A DNA stretch of 6,283 nucleotides from Hyphomonadaceae bacterium (GCA_030696545.1 JAUYSA010000078.1:1-6283); one strand, 5' to 3'. Positions 1 to 5,549 are shown, counted from the first letter of the stretch. Notes: generated from the letters alone by a model not told the origin. Made by a program: numbers and translations.

Positions 1-420
1 GGTCGAGACCTTGCGGGCACGGCGCTTCAGCTCCTCGATCACCCAGTCGGCGGCAAGGTCGATGCCGCGCTTGAGGTCCATCGGGTTCATGCCGGCGGCA
101 ACGCGCTTCAGGCCTTCGCGAACGATGGCTTGGGCGAGAACCGTGGCGGTCGTGGTGCCGTCACCCGCGACGTCGTTGGCCTTGGAGGCCACTTCGCGGA
201 TCATCTGGGCGCCCATGTTCTCGAACTTGTCTGCGAGTTCGATTTCTTTGGCGACGGTGACGCCGTCCTTCGTGGTGCGCGGAGCGCCGAAGGATTTCTC
301 GATGATGACGTTACGGCCTTTGGGGCCGAGCGTGACTTTCACCGCGTTGGCGAGAATGTCGACGCCGCGCATCATGCGATCGCGAGCGTCGGCTGAGAAT
401 TGTACGTGTTTGGCTGCCAT
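1..420 (-). CDS. groEL: GroEL chaperonin, N-terminal 140 residues (cut by window edge)
   Basis: This is the 60-kDa chaperonin subunit, which forms the double-ring ATP-driven folding chamber in the cytoplasm and works with GroES. The visible 140 codons start at the ATG complementary to 418-420 and read MAAKHVQFSADARDRMMRGV. The nucleotide-binding signature TLGPKGRNV lies at residues 30-38, and AGDGTTTATVLAQ at 85-97 contains the Asp87 used for Mg/ATP chemistry. About 400 further residues of the usual ~545 lie beyond the left edge, so the C-terminal tail cannot be assessed. The gene lies 52 bp downstream of groES and has no visible promoter of its own, so it should be co-transcribed from the promoter at 880-911. 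The ribosome binding site is modest (an AAGAGA-like run about 10 bases upstream). The frame is intact over the visible part. Confidence 0.98.
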   Translation of the reverse strand, partial: MAAKHVQFSADARDRMMRGVDILANAVKVTLGPKGRNVIIEKSFGAPRTTKDGVTVAKEIELADKFENMGAQMIREVASKANDVAGDGTTTATVLAQAIVREGLKRVAAGMNPMDLKRGIDLAADWVIEELKRRARKVST

Positions 421-460
421 TGGATTGGATCTCTTGGCTGAATTATGGGGAAGGGCGAAG

Positions 461-473
461 GGCCGCTAAGGCC
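461..473 (-). other. Small GC hairpin at the groES stop codon
   Basis: A GGCC arm (461-464), a 5-base loop and a second GGCC arm (470-473) form a short perfect stem immediately after groES, sharing the last base of its TAG stop. No T-run follows, so it is not a convincing terminator. In some alphaproteobacteria the groESL mRNA is cleaved between the two genes near a hairpin. This stem could play that part, but four base pairs is weak evidence. Confidence 0.2.
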
Positions 474-781
474 TACTTCTTCGCTGTAGCGGGCTTCTCG
501 ACGATGCCGAGGATGTCGCTCTCTTTCATGATGATGAGCTCCTCGCCGTCGATGGTGACTTCTGTGCCCGACCACTTGCCGAACAGGATGCGGTCGCCAG
601 CTTTCACATCGAGCGGTGTGACCTTGCCATCTTCGCCGCGCGAGCCGGAGCCGACAGCAACGATTTTGCCTTCCTGTGGCTTCTCTTTGACGGTGTCGGG
701 GATGATGATCCCGCCCTTGGATTTTTCTTCTTCCTTGACCCGGCGAACCAGCACGCGGTCATGGAGCGGACGAAAGCTCAT
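473..781 (-). CDS. groES: GroES co-chaperonin
   Basis: This is the 10-kDa co-chaperonin, whose heptameric lid caps the GroEL chamber. The 102-residue product begins MSFRPLHDRVLVRRVKEEEK. The mobile loop that contacts GroEL is at about residues 17-30 and includes GGIIIP. The remainder follows the family pattern: EGKIVAVGSG at 37-46, VKAGDRILFGKW at 59-70 and the C-terminal ESDILGIVE at 87-95. I chose the ATG at 779-781 over an in-frame upstream ATG at 838 because family members start at this Met and because GAGGA (787-791) sits 5 bases upstream as a good Shine-Dalgarno. The upstream extension would also run into the untranslated leader. groES is the first gene of the groES-groEL operon, controlled by the RpoH-type promoter and the CIRCE operator just upstream. 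Confidence 0.98.
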   Translation of the reverse strand: MSFRPLHDRVLVRRVKEEEKSKGGIIIPDTVKEKPQEGKIVAVGSGSRGEDGKVTPLDVKAGDRILFGKWSGTEVTIDGEELIIMKESDILGIVEKPATAKK

Positions 782-841
782 GATTTTCCTCAATCTTTTT
801 AGGTTCGGACCTTCCCCTTGGAGGGCCCAGAATGCCACCTG

Positions 842-868
842 CTAGCAGTCTCCATGGGGGAGTGCCAG
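842..868 (-). promoter_or_regulatory. CIRCE operator (HrcA-binding inverted repeat) of groESL
   Basis: Read on the minus strand, the site is CTGGCACTC, a 9-base spacer, then GACTGCTAG. The CIRCE consensus is TTAGCACTC-N9-GAGTGCTAA. The match is 14 of 18 arm positions with exactly the canonical spacer length. It lies in the groESL leader, about 60 bases before the groES start and just downstream of the predicted transcription start, which is the usual place for HrcA repression of chaperonin operons. CTGGCACTC is a variant left arm I associate with alphaproteobacteria. The repressor gene hrcA is not in this window. Confidence 0.88.
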
Positions 869-879
869 CGGCGAGGCAG

Positions 880-911
880 ACATAGGGGTGAGGTCCAGAC
901 CCCGTCAAGGG
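880..911 (-). promoter_or_regulatory. groESL heat-shock promoter (RpoH/sigma32 type)
   Basis: On the minus strand CCCTTGAC (-35 hexamer TTGACG, 903-908) is followed after 17 bp by CCCCTATGT (-10 hexamer CTATGT, 880-885). This resembles the alphaproteobacterial sigma32 pattern (CTTGAC, 17-18 bp, CYTATNT). The -35 would also be tolerated by the housekeeping sigma factor. Transcription should start near 872-874, immediately before the CIRCE repeat, giving dual control: RpoH activation and HrcA repression. The -35 element overlaps the stop codon of the upstream acyltransferase gene (905-907), so the promoter is partly embedded in that gene. Confidence 0.75.
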
Positions 912-1957
912 ATGCCTGGTTTCTTTCGGGACGCGGCAAAGGCCTGTTTCCTGAGCCAAGCGTTGGAGGGACGCTCCAAAAGGCGAAAAGAAAGCAGGGC
1001 GAGGCCGATTGATCCCACTATCGAAACGATTCCCACAAAGGCCGCGGATATGGCGGATACACCAATAATAGCGATCGTCAGTTTTCCTGCGACCTCGATC
1101 ACATAGGGGTGGCCCAAATATAGAGAGTAGGACGCGTCGCCGATATGCGAGATGCTGCTTTGTAACCGTCCGCCACGGAAGCTGATGCCGAGCACTGACA
1201 GGACAATCAGCGCGGCAGGCAGGCCCTTCTCGATTTCCCGGGGTAGGGGAATGTCATAGAAATTCTGGATCAGCAGACTGGCGAGGCCGATCACCCAGAG
1301 CGGTCTTAACCGGGCGACGATATCCGGATAGCGATCAAAAATCACGAAGATGAGGCAGCCCCAGGCAAACTCCAGAAGCAGGCCCGACGTATAGAACTGT
1401 ACGAGAAGGCCGCTCCCTCCTGCTATCCAGCCGAGTGCAGCCAGTGTTGCGATCACCGCTAGCACGAAATGGATACGGAACCGTGGCGCGGCGATTAGCG
1501 CGATGGTGAATATCGCATAGAAAAACATCTCGTAGTTGAGGGTCCACCCTAGGAACAGTACCGGCGCGACGACGCCGTTCGCCCGCTCGTACGGAATGAA
1601 CAGAAGCGATTTTGCGAGTTGTTCGAGTGTCGCGCCGCCGGACGAGAGCAGGGATGGCAGAGCCAGTCCTGCCACGAAGAGGACAAGCGTGAGGAAATAA
1701 TAGATCGGGATGATGCGCACCACGCGCTTCACCGCGAAATCAGACGGCGAGCGTTGGTCAACGCGGGCCGTCGTGTAGCACATAATGAAGCCCGAGATGA
1801 CGAAGAATATGTCGACGCCGTCCGATCCGGCAGGAAACGGATTGGACGGAAACACTCCGAAATTTCTGGCCAGTGAATCGCACAGGTGGAACAGCACGAC
1901 TGCCATGGCGGCCGCTGCTCGCAGTATCTGGATCGAGTGGAGTTGCGCCCCCATCAT
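905..1957 (-). CDS. Acyltransferase-3 family membrane O-acyltransferase (ExoZ/OafA-like)
   Basis: This 350-residue polytopic inner-membrane protein belongs to the family that moves acyl groups, usually acetyl, onto sugars of exopolysaccharide, O-antigen or similar glycans. Its hallmarks are in order: SIQILRAAAAMAVVLFH at 8-24 with the conserved His24, GVDIFFVISGFIM at 47-59, the conserved basic stretch KRVVRIIPIYY at 77-87, WTLNYEMFFY at 138-147, IGDASYSLYLGHPYV at 272-286 and LLERP at 326-330. Many hydrophobic segments fill the rest, consistent with about ten membrane helices. The length matches stand-alone members such as ExoZ; no C-terminal SGNH domain is fused. A GGGGGA run lies just upstream of the paired ATG ATG start. 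The gene is 45 bp downstream of the CE2-type esterases and probably co-transcribed with them. The local base composition looks poorer in GC than the neighbours (30 of 60 in 1021-1080). The acceptor and acyl group cannot be deduced. Confidence 0.93.
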   Translation of the reverse strand: MMGAQLHSIQILRAAAAMAVVLFHLCDSLARNFGVFPSNPFPAGSDGVDIFFVISGFIMCYTTARVDQRSPSDFAVKRVVRIIPIYYFLTLVLFVAGLALPSLLSSGGATLEQLAKSLLFIPYERANGVVAPVLFLGWTLNYEMFFYAIFTIALIAAPRFRIHFVLAVIATLAALGWIAGGSGLLVQFYTSGLLLEFAWGCLIFVIFDRYPDIVARLRPLWVIGLASLLIQNFYDIPLPREIEKGLPAALIVLSVLGISFRGGRLQSSISHIGDASYSLYLGHPYVIEVAGKLTIAIIGVSAISAAFVGIVSIVGSIGLALLSFRLLERPSNAWLRKQAFAASRKKPGIP

Positions 1958-2002
1958 TCGTCCCCCGGAGATACCCTTACGATCAGTTCGTGACGCGAGG
2001 AT

Positions 2003-3055
2003 TTACCATGCAACGTATTGATCAATCTCGGTCTGCAATGTCCGAGCCATCCGTTGCTGGGCATCCAGACCCGGATGCCAATCGCAGCCCCAGCGGCGCG
2101 GCGCATTGGGCAGCGTAAATTCTATGAAGTGAACGCGGCTATCGCCAGCTTTCTTCAACTTCGCGATGGTCGTCGATATTGCCGTGCGGCCGGCGGCATA
2201 ACGTTCGCCATCCAGTATGCCGCCAAACACGCCGAAGATATGGGCGTTCTTGTGCGCGACGCGCAGTTTTTCGATGAGGCTTTGGTAGTCGGCAGTGAAG
2301 CCGTCGCCCGGATCGCCGCTGGCAAAATCGTTGGCGCCGAGGGCGATAATGATCACTTGCGGGAAGCTTTTTCCGATTGGCCACGGCGTCGCATCCGTTG
2401 GCAGGGTTTGCCAGGCCATCTGCTTCATTGTGGGTGGAGAACCCATGTAATTGCGGTAAAGCCCCCAGCCATCCATGGAAACAAGTTCTAGGTCAGCTGC
2501 GAAACTTCGCGCGACGAGCGATGGATAGGCAGCGTCTGCATTCTGAGTTTCCTTGGAATATCGGCAGTGCTGGTCGGCACCTTCAACGCCGTAGCCAGAA
2601 GTGATTGAGTCTCCAATCACGAGCATGCGTCGCTTGGGTACTGCTGTCGGCGTTATGCTGCCGTCCGAGCGCACATCGAGAAGTTGTGTTGCGCCGCCCT
2701 GCGAGTTCGTGCGACGCGTCACGCGTACGGTATGAACGCCCGGCTTTCCTGAGAAAATAACATAGTCGGCAGTGCCGGCCTTCAGTTGGATTGCGGAGCG
2801 CTTTCCATCGACCTCAATATTCAGCCAATTGTCGCCCCACTCGTCGACAATGGTGGCGGTAAGTGATTTGCCGACAACGCGCGCTTCAAAGCCGCTCGCG
2901 GCCCACTGCAGTTTAACTCCGCCGCCCGCGATGACAGCGGCCCGTCCAAGGATGCGAACATTGCGAGTATCGGCGTGAGCCAGGTTGCCAAGCGACAAGC
3001 CAAGAGCGAGGCCGGCCAGGATCCAGCGTGCGAGCATTTTGAAAGCGTATCGCAT
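2003..3055 (-). CDS. Secreted SGNH esterase, carbohydrate esterase family 2 type (copy B)
   Basis: This 350-residue exported hydrolase probably deacetylates a polysaccharide. A basic, hydrophobic signal peptide (residues 1 to about 28, ending LAHA before DT) precedes a CE2-like beta-sandwich domain (about 32-135: NVRILGR, WGDNWLNIEVDG, GVHTVRVTRRT). The SGNH hydrolase domain follows. Its blocks are complete: nucleophile Ser150 in VIGDSITSGYGVEG, MDGWGLYRNY around 194-203, Asn242 in LGANDF, and His327 in GCDWHPG. Cys164 and Cys324 match cysteines in copy A and could form a disulfide. I chose the ATG at 3053-3055 because it starts the signal peptide 13 bp after the upstream stop; a longer frame to 3253 would overlap copy A. 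No strong Shine-Dalgarno is seen, so translation may be coupled. ATG at residue 7 is an alternative start. The substrate is inferred only from family and neighbours. Confidence 0.9.
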   Translation of the reverse strand: MRYAFKMLARWILAGLALGLSLGNLAHADTRNVRILGRAAVIAGGGVKLQWAASGFEARVVGKSLTATIVDEWGDNWLNIEVDGKRSAIQLKAGTADYVIFSGKPGVHTVRVTRRTNSQGGATQLLDVRSDGSITPTAVPKRRMLVIGDSITSGYGVEGADQHCRYSKETQNADAAYPSLVARSFAADLELVSMDGWGLYRNYMGSPPTMKQMAWQTLPTDATPWPIGKSFPQVIIIALGANDFASGDPGDGFTADYQSLIEKLRVAHKNAHIFGVFGGILDGERYAAGRTAISTTIAKLKKAGDSRVHFIEFTLPNAPRRWGCDWHPGLDAQQRMARTLQTEIDQYVAW

Positions 3056-3068
3056 CGACCGGCGAAAT

Positions 3069-4118
3069 CTAGTCGGCCGCGCGGGGCGCGACGGGCTTCC
3101 AGCCGAGGGATTTGGTGATTTCCTGCTCGAGCGAGGCGGCCATTTCGGCTTGGGCGCGGGCGCTGGGGTGGCTGTCGCAGCCGTAGCGGTCCTTGCCGGC
3201 CTTCGGCTTGAATTCGAAGAAGCGGACATTTGCGTCGCCTTCCTTGCGGACAAGCTCGATTGCGTCGGAAATCGAGGTTTTGGCCGCAGTGTAGCGTTTG
3301 CCCCACAGCGAGCCCCCGATCGAGCCGACGATCATGGCGTCCGGGTAGGCGGTGCGCAGGCGGCGCAGCATGAAGACATAGGCATCGTCGAAGGTGGCGC
3401 CTGGGTCGCTGGCGGTGAAGTCGCTGGTTCCGAGGTTAACTACGACAACCTGCGGCTGATAGGCCAAGGCCGCCCACGCGGTGTTGCCGTCAACCAGCGT
3501 TTGCCATGCGAGGGTGCTCATCGTTGGGCCGTCTCCGGCGAAGTTGCGAGTCAAGCCGCCGCCATCGCTGGCGATGACGTGCACGTCAGCGCCGAAGGTG
3601 CGACCAAGCAGAGCCGGGTAGGCGAGGCCGGCATTCTGGGTTTCGTGGCTGTAGGTGCATTTCTCGCTGGCGCCCTCGACGCCATACCCGGATGCGAAGC
3701 TGTCGCCGATCACGAGGATGCGGTGGTCAGGAGCGGTCGTGGCCTGAAGGCGGTCAGCCTCGACTTTTTCGAAGCGCGTGACGCCGACATTGGTGGCAGT
3801 GCGGCGGGTAACGCGGATCTTGTGGAGCCCGGGAGCGCCTTCGAAGAGGGTGTAGGTCTGGCTTCCCTCTGCGAGGTCGAGTTTTGTCGTCACCCCGTCC
3901 ACCTCGACATTGAGCCAGTTGGAGCCCCAGTCGGAGATTGTGGCCTTGAGCGTCCCGCCTTCGAACGTCGCCTCGAAGCCGCTGCCGGGCCACGGAGAGG
4001 CAAAACCGCCACCCGGAATGACCTCCGAGCGCCCGAGTATCCGGACGTTTTGAGCGTTAGCGGTGCCCGCGAAGGCGGCGGCTGTGATGAGGCAGGCAAG
4101 GGCGCGTGTGATTTTCAT
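3069..4118 (-). CDS. Secreted SGNH esterase, carbohydrate esterase family 2 type, with altered oxyanion residue (copy A)
   Basis: This is a paralogue of the next gene downstream, 349 residues, with the same layout. A signal peptide MKITRALACLITAAAF... ends near NAQ23, a CE2-like beta-sandwich domain spans about 24-125 (NVRILGR, WGSNWLNVEVDG, GLHKIRVTRRT), and the SGNH domain follows. Nucleophile Ser140 sits in VIGDSFASGYGVEG, SDGGGLTRNF at 184-193 supplies block II, and His317 lies in GCDSHPS. Block III reads LGTSDF, so residue 232 is Ser (AGC, 3423-3425) where copy B and canonical SGNH/CE2 enzymes have the oxyanion-hole Asn. Activity may be reduced or altered. Cys154 and Cys314 are shared with copy B. 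The start at 4118 gives a clean signal peptide; an ATG two codons earlier (4124) is equally possible, and the frame back to 4286 would overlap the thioesterase. No clear Shine-Dalgarno is seen. Confidence 0.9.
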   Translation of the reverse strand: MKITRALACLITAAAFAGTANAQNVRILGRSEVIPGGGFASPWPGSGFEATFEGGTLKATISDWGSNWLNVEVDGVTTKLDLAEGSQTYTLFEGAPGLHKIRVTRRTATNVGVTRFEKVEADRLQATTAPDHRILVIGDSFASGYGVEGASEKCTYSHETQNAGLAYPALLGRTFGADVHVIASDGGGLTRNFAGDGPTMSTLAWQTLVDGNTAWAALAYQPQVVVVNLGTSDFTASDPGATFDDAYVFMLRRLRTAYPDAMIVGSIGGSLWGKRYTAAKTSISDAIELVRKEGDANVRFFEFKPKAGKDRYGCDSHPSARAQAEMAASLEQEITKSLGWKPVAPRAAD

Positions 4119-4198
4119 GAGCATGGAGCAGCAGGAAGCGCGCCAGCTTGCCCGCAGGCGAGACGGTAAACGCAGCGCCGGATTCGCCTCAACGGCGA

Positions 4199-4672
4199 TT
4201 ATTCTCTGGTTGCAAAGCTTTCGGCCGGGCGGATGGCTTTCCACGCCAGCACCTGGGCCGCCACGTTCCCGTTGGGCAGGCGCCATTCGGCTTCGATGTA
4301 ACCTATCGACTTGGAGCGGTTAACCAGACGCGCCTCGATCTCGATGAGTGGTCCTGAGACAGGGCGGAAGATCTTCACCTGCAGGTCCTGCGTGGTGAAG
4401 CCTTCGCCTTCCTCAAGCGCCGTGACCATGCAGAGCGAAACGATGTTGTCCGACAGGGCCGCGATCCAGCCGCCGAAGACGCGGCCCTCGTAGATGTCGC
4501 GGGAGCCGTCATTGGGCCATTGGAAAAGCACGCGGCCCACCTCGGCTTCCTTGCACCACAGATCCGGCCGGATTCCCATATTCACGTGAGCCGGCGGCAG
4601 GTCGCCCGACATGAAGCGAGAAAAGCGTGCATTCACGTGCGGTGGCAGGGTGGGGAAGCCGTCAAAGCTCAT
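4199..4672 (-). CDS. PaaI-type hotdog-fold thioesterase family protein
   Basis: This 157-residue cytoplasmic protein is probably an acyl-CoA thioesterase of the 4HBT/PaaI superfamily. The hotdog helix motif is clear: EGRVFGGWIAALSDNIVS at about 62-79, with Asp75 in the position usual for the catalytic acid. The following strands are typical of the fold: FTTQDLQVKIFRPV at 92-105, then LIEIEARLVNRSKSIGYIEAEWR at about 109-131 and NGNVAAQVLAWK at 134-145. The start ATG (4670-4672) is preceded only by a weak GGAC-like ribosome binding site. It is the first gene of the leftward unit leading to the esterases and acyltransferase, 80 bp from copy A. Whether its acyl-CoA chemistry relates to the glycan genes is unknown; it may simply share transcription. 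The substrate cannot be named from sequence. Confidence 0.82.
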   Translation of the reverse strand: MSFDGFPTLPPHVNARFSRFMSGDLPPAHVNMGIRPDLWCKEAEVGRVLFQWPNDGSRDIYEGRVFGGWIAALSDNIVSLCMVTALEEGEGFTTQDLQVKIFRPVSGPLIEIEARLVNRSKSIGYIEAEWRLPNGNVAAQVLAWKAIRPAESFATRE

Positions 4673-4716
4673 CGGTTTGTGTCCGTCGCATCTGCGTCTG
4701 CCGATGGTCGTTAGCG

Positions 4717-4732
4717 GGGAATACGTTTACCC
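4717..4732. promoter_or_regulatory. Imperfect palindrome in the divergent intergenic region (possible operator)
   Basis: The 102-bp gap 4673-4774 separates the divergently transcribed thioesterase and small secreted protein genes, so it should hold both promoters. I could not recognise a convincing -35/-10 pair in either direction. GGGAATACGTTTACCC is centred on ACGT and matches its own reverse complement at 12 of 16 positions. It is a candidate regulator site, but such a match can occur by chance. Confidence 0.15.
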
Positions 4733-4774
4733 GGAAGAGCAGGCTCGAAAGACGCAAGCCATAAGGGGACCCAC

Positions 4775-5107
4775 ATGCGCCTGATCATCTCCGCCGCCGC
4801 CATGCTGCTTGCCACGTCCACATTCACCGCCGCGCCCGCCCAGGCTCGGCAGGGCGGCACATTCATGTGGTGTACGGCGTGGACCGAAGGCGCCGCCGAA
4901 AAGGCGTACTATTACTCGGCGTTTTTCGCTGCGGGAGCATGGGAGGCCGATCGGAAGGCTTTCGCGTTCAAAGTCGAGATCGAGAAGACCAGCGCGTCCA
5001 AAGTGAAGGCAACGTGCATGGCGCCGGCGGAGTACGACATGGCGGTAGCCACGCGAAACGCCGCCATGAAGGGCGCCCCGGGAACTGTGCTCAGCTGGGC
5101 GGGCTGA
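4775..5107 (+). CDS. Small secreted protein of unknown function
   Basis: I do not recognise this 110-residue protein. It has a typical Sec signal peptide (MRLIISAAAMLLATSTF...), with a likely cleavage after AQA at about residue 24. That leaves a mature domain of about 86 residues, probably periplasmic. The mature part has exactly two cysteines, Cys33 in FMWCTAW and Cys81 in KATCMAP, which could form a disulfide. It also carries an aromatic patch, AYYYSAFF at 44-51. It is a genuine gene on the evidence of a strong Shine-Dalgarno (AAGGGGA, 4763-4769, 5 bases before the ATG), the signal peptide and the frame length. It is the only plus-strand gene here, divergent from the thioesterase. Its TGA stop is separated from the convergent msrB stop by a single base, leaving no room for a terminator between them. 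Confidence 0.85.
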   Translation: MRLIISAAAMLLATSTFTAAPAQARQGGTFMWCTAWTEGAAEKAYYYSAFFAAGAWEADRKAFAFKVEIEKTSASKVKATCMAPAEYDMAVATRNAAMKGAPGTVLSWAG

Positions 5108-5108
5108 G

Positions 5109-5516
5109 CTACGTTGCCGGCTCGAAATTCAGCGCCACGCCGTTGATGCAATAGCGCAGGCCGGTCGGCGGCGGGCCATCCGGAAAAACGTGGCCCATGT
5201 GGCTGCCGCAGGTGGCGCAATGCACCTCGGTGCGGACCATGCCGTGGCTGCGATCGACGGTTTCCTCGAGCGCGCCATCGATCGGCGTTGTGAAGCTGGG
5301 CCAGCCGGTGCCGCTTTCGAATTTGACCGTGTTGTTGAACAGCGGCGTGTCGCAGCCCGCGCAGGCGAAGACGCCGGGGCGCTTTTCGTAAAGCAGGGCG
5401 CAGGAGCCGGGCCGTTCTGTACCGTGATTGCGCATGACCGCGTATTGCTCGGGCGTCAGGCGCGCGCGCCATTCGGCATCGGTACGGACAACTGGAAAGC
5501 GGTGCGTGTCGGCCAT
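5109..5516 (-). CDS. msrB: Peptide-methionine (R)-S-oxide reductase MsrB
   Basis: MsrB reduces methionine-R-sulfoxide in oxidised proteins, normally recycled by thioredoxin. The 135-residue product has the full family core: MRNHGTERPGS at 28-38, GVFACAGCDTPLF at 48-60, FESGTGWPSF at 66-75, SHGMVRTEVHCATCGSHMGHVFPDG around 90-114 and RYCINGVALNF at 121-131. Catalytic Cys is Cys123. Two CxxC pairs (52/55 and 100/103) should bind structural zinc. The resolving Cys found in ESGCGWPSF of E. coli MsrB is Thr70 here; Cys40 in GSCALLYE is the likely replacement. There is no signal peptide, so it should be cytoplasmic. The ATG at 5514-5516 has a strong Shine-Dalgarno (AGGAGA, 5522-5527). The frame is open well upstream, but that part reads as non-protein and overlaps the membrane protein gene. 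Confidence 0.97.
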   Translation of the reverse strand: MADTHRFPVVRTDAEWRARLTPEQYAVMRNHGTERPGSCALLYEKRPGVFACAGCDTPLFNNTVKFESGTGWPSFTTPIDGALEETVDRSHGMVRTEVHCATCGSHMGHVFPDGPPPTGLRYCINGVALNFEPAT

Positions 5517-5529
5517 GGAAATCTCCTGT

Positions 5530-5549
5530 CGCCCCGCAATATGGGGGCG
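5530..5549 (-). other. Hairpin in the msrB leader
   Basis: CGCCCC (5530-5535) and GGGGCG (5544-5549) form a perfect 6-bp GC stem with an 8-base loop. It ends two bases before the msrB Shine-Dalgarno, in the 61-bp gap after the membrane protein gene. There is no T-run, so a factor-independent terminator is unlikely. It could modulate msrB translation or protect the RNA end. In GC-rich DNA a stem of this size may also be chance. Confidence 0.25.

Noticed and set aside
11..469. Plus-strand open frame opposite groEL
   Set aside because: The opposite strand is unmistakably GroEL, and the plus-strand translation is a low-complexity Ser/Arg/Pro-rich shadow.
782..838. 19-codon N-terminal extension of GroES
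   Set aside because: GroES proteins begin at the MSFRPLHDR-type start. The extension lies in the leader between CIRCE and the ribosome binding site.
3056..3253. Upstream extension of esterase copy B to position 3253
   Set aside because: It overlaps the C-terminus of copy A in another frame, reads as Pro/Ser/Arg-rich noise and would bury the signal peptide that begins at 3055.
2985..4169. A 394-codon open frame on the plus strand opposite the copy A esterase
   Set aside because: The minus-strand frame carries a signal peptide, CE2-like domain and SGNH blocks. The plus frame has no recognisable motif and is the usual mirror of a GC-rich gene with biased third positions.
4125..4198. Possible hairpin between the thioesterase and esterase copy A (arms 4147-4152 and 4157-4162)
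   Set aside because: In the minus-strand RNA the stem has an internal mismatch and no T-run follows, so it supports neither a terminator nor a defined structure.
4119..4286. Upstream extension of esterase copy A to position 4286
   Set aside because: It overlaps the thioesterase C-terminus and would place about 56 extra residues before a clean signal peptide.
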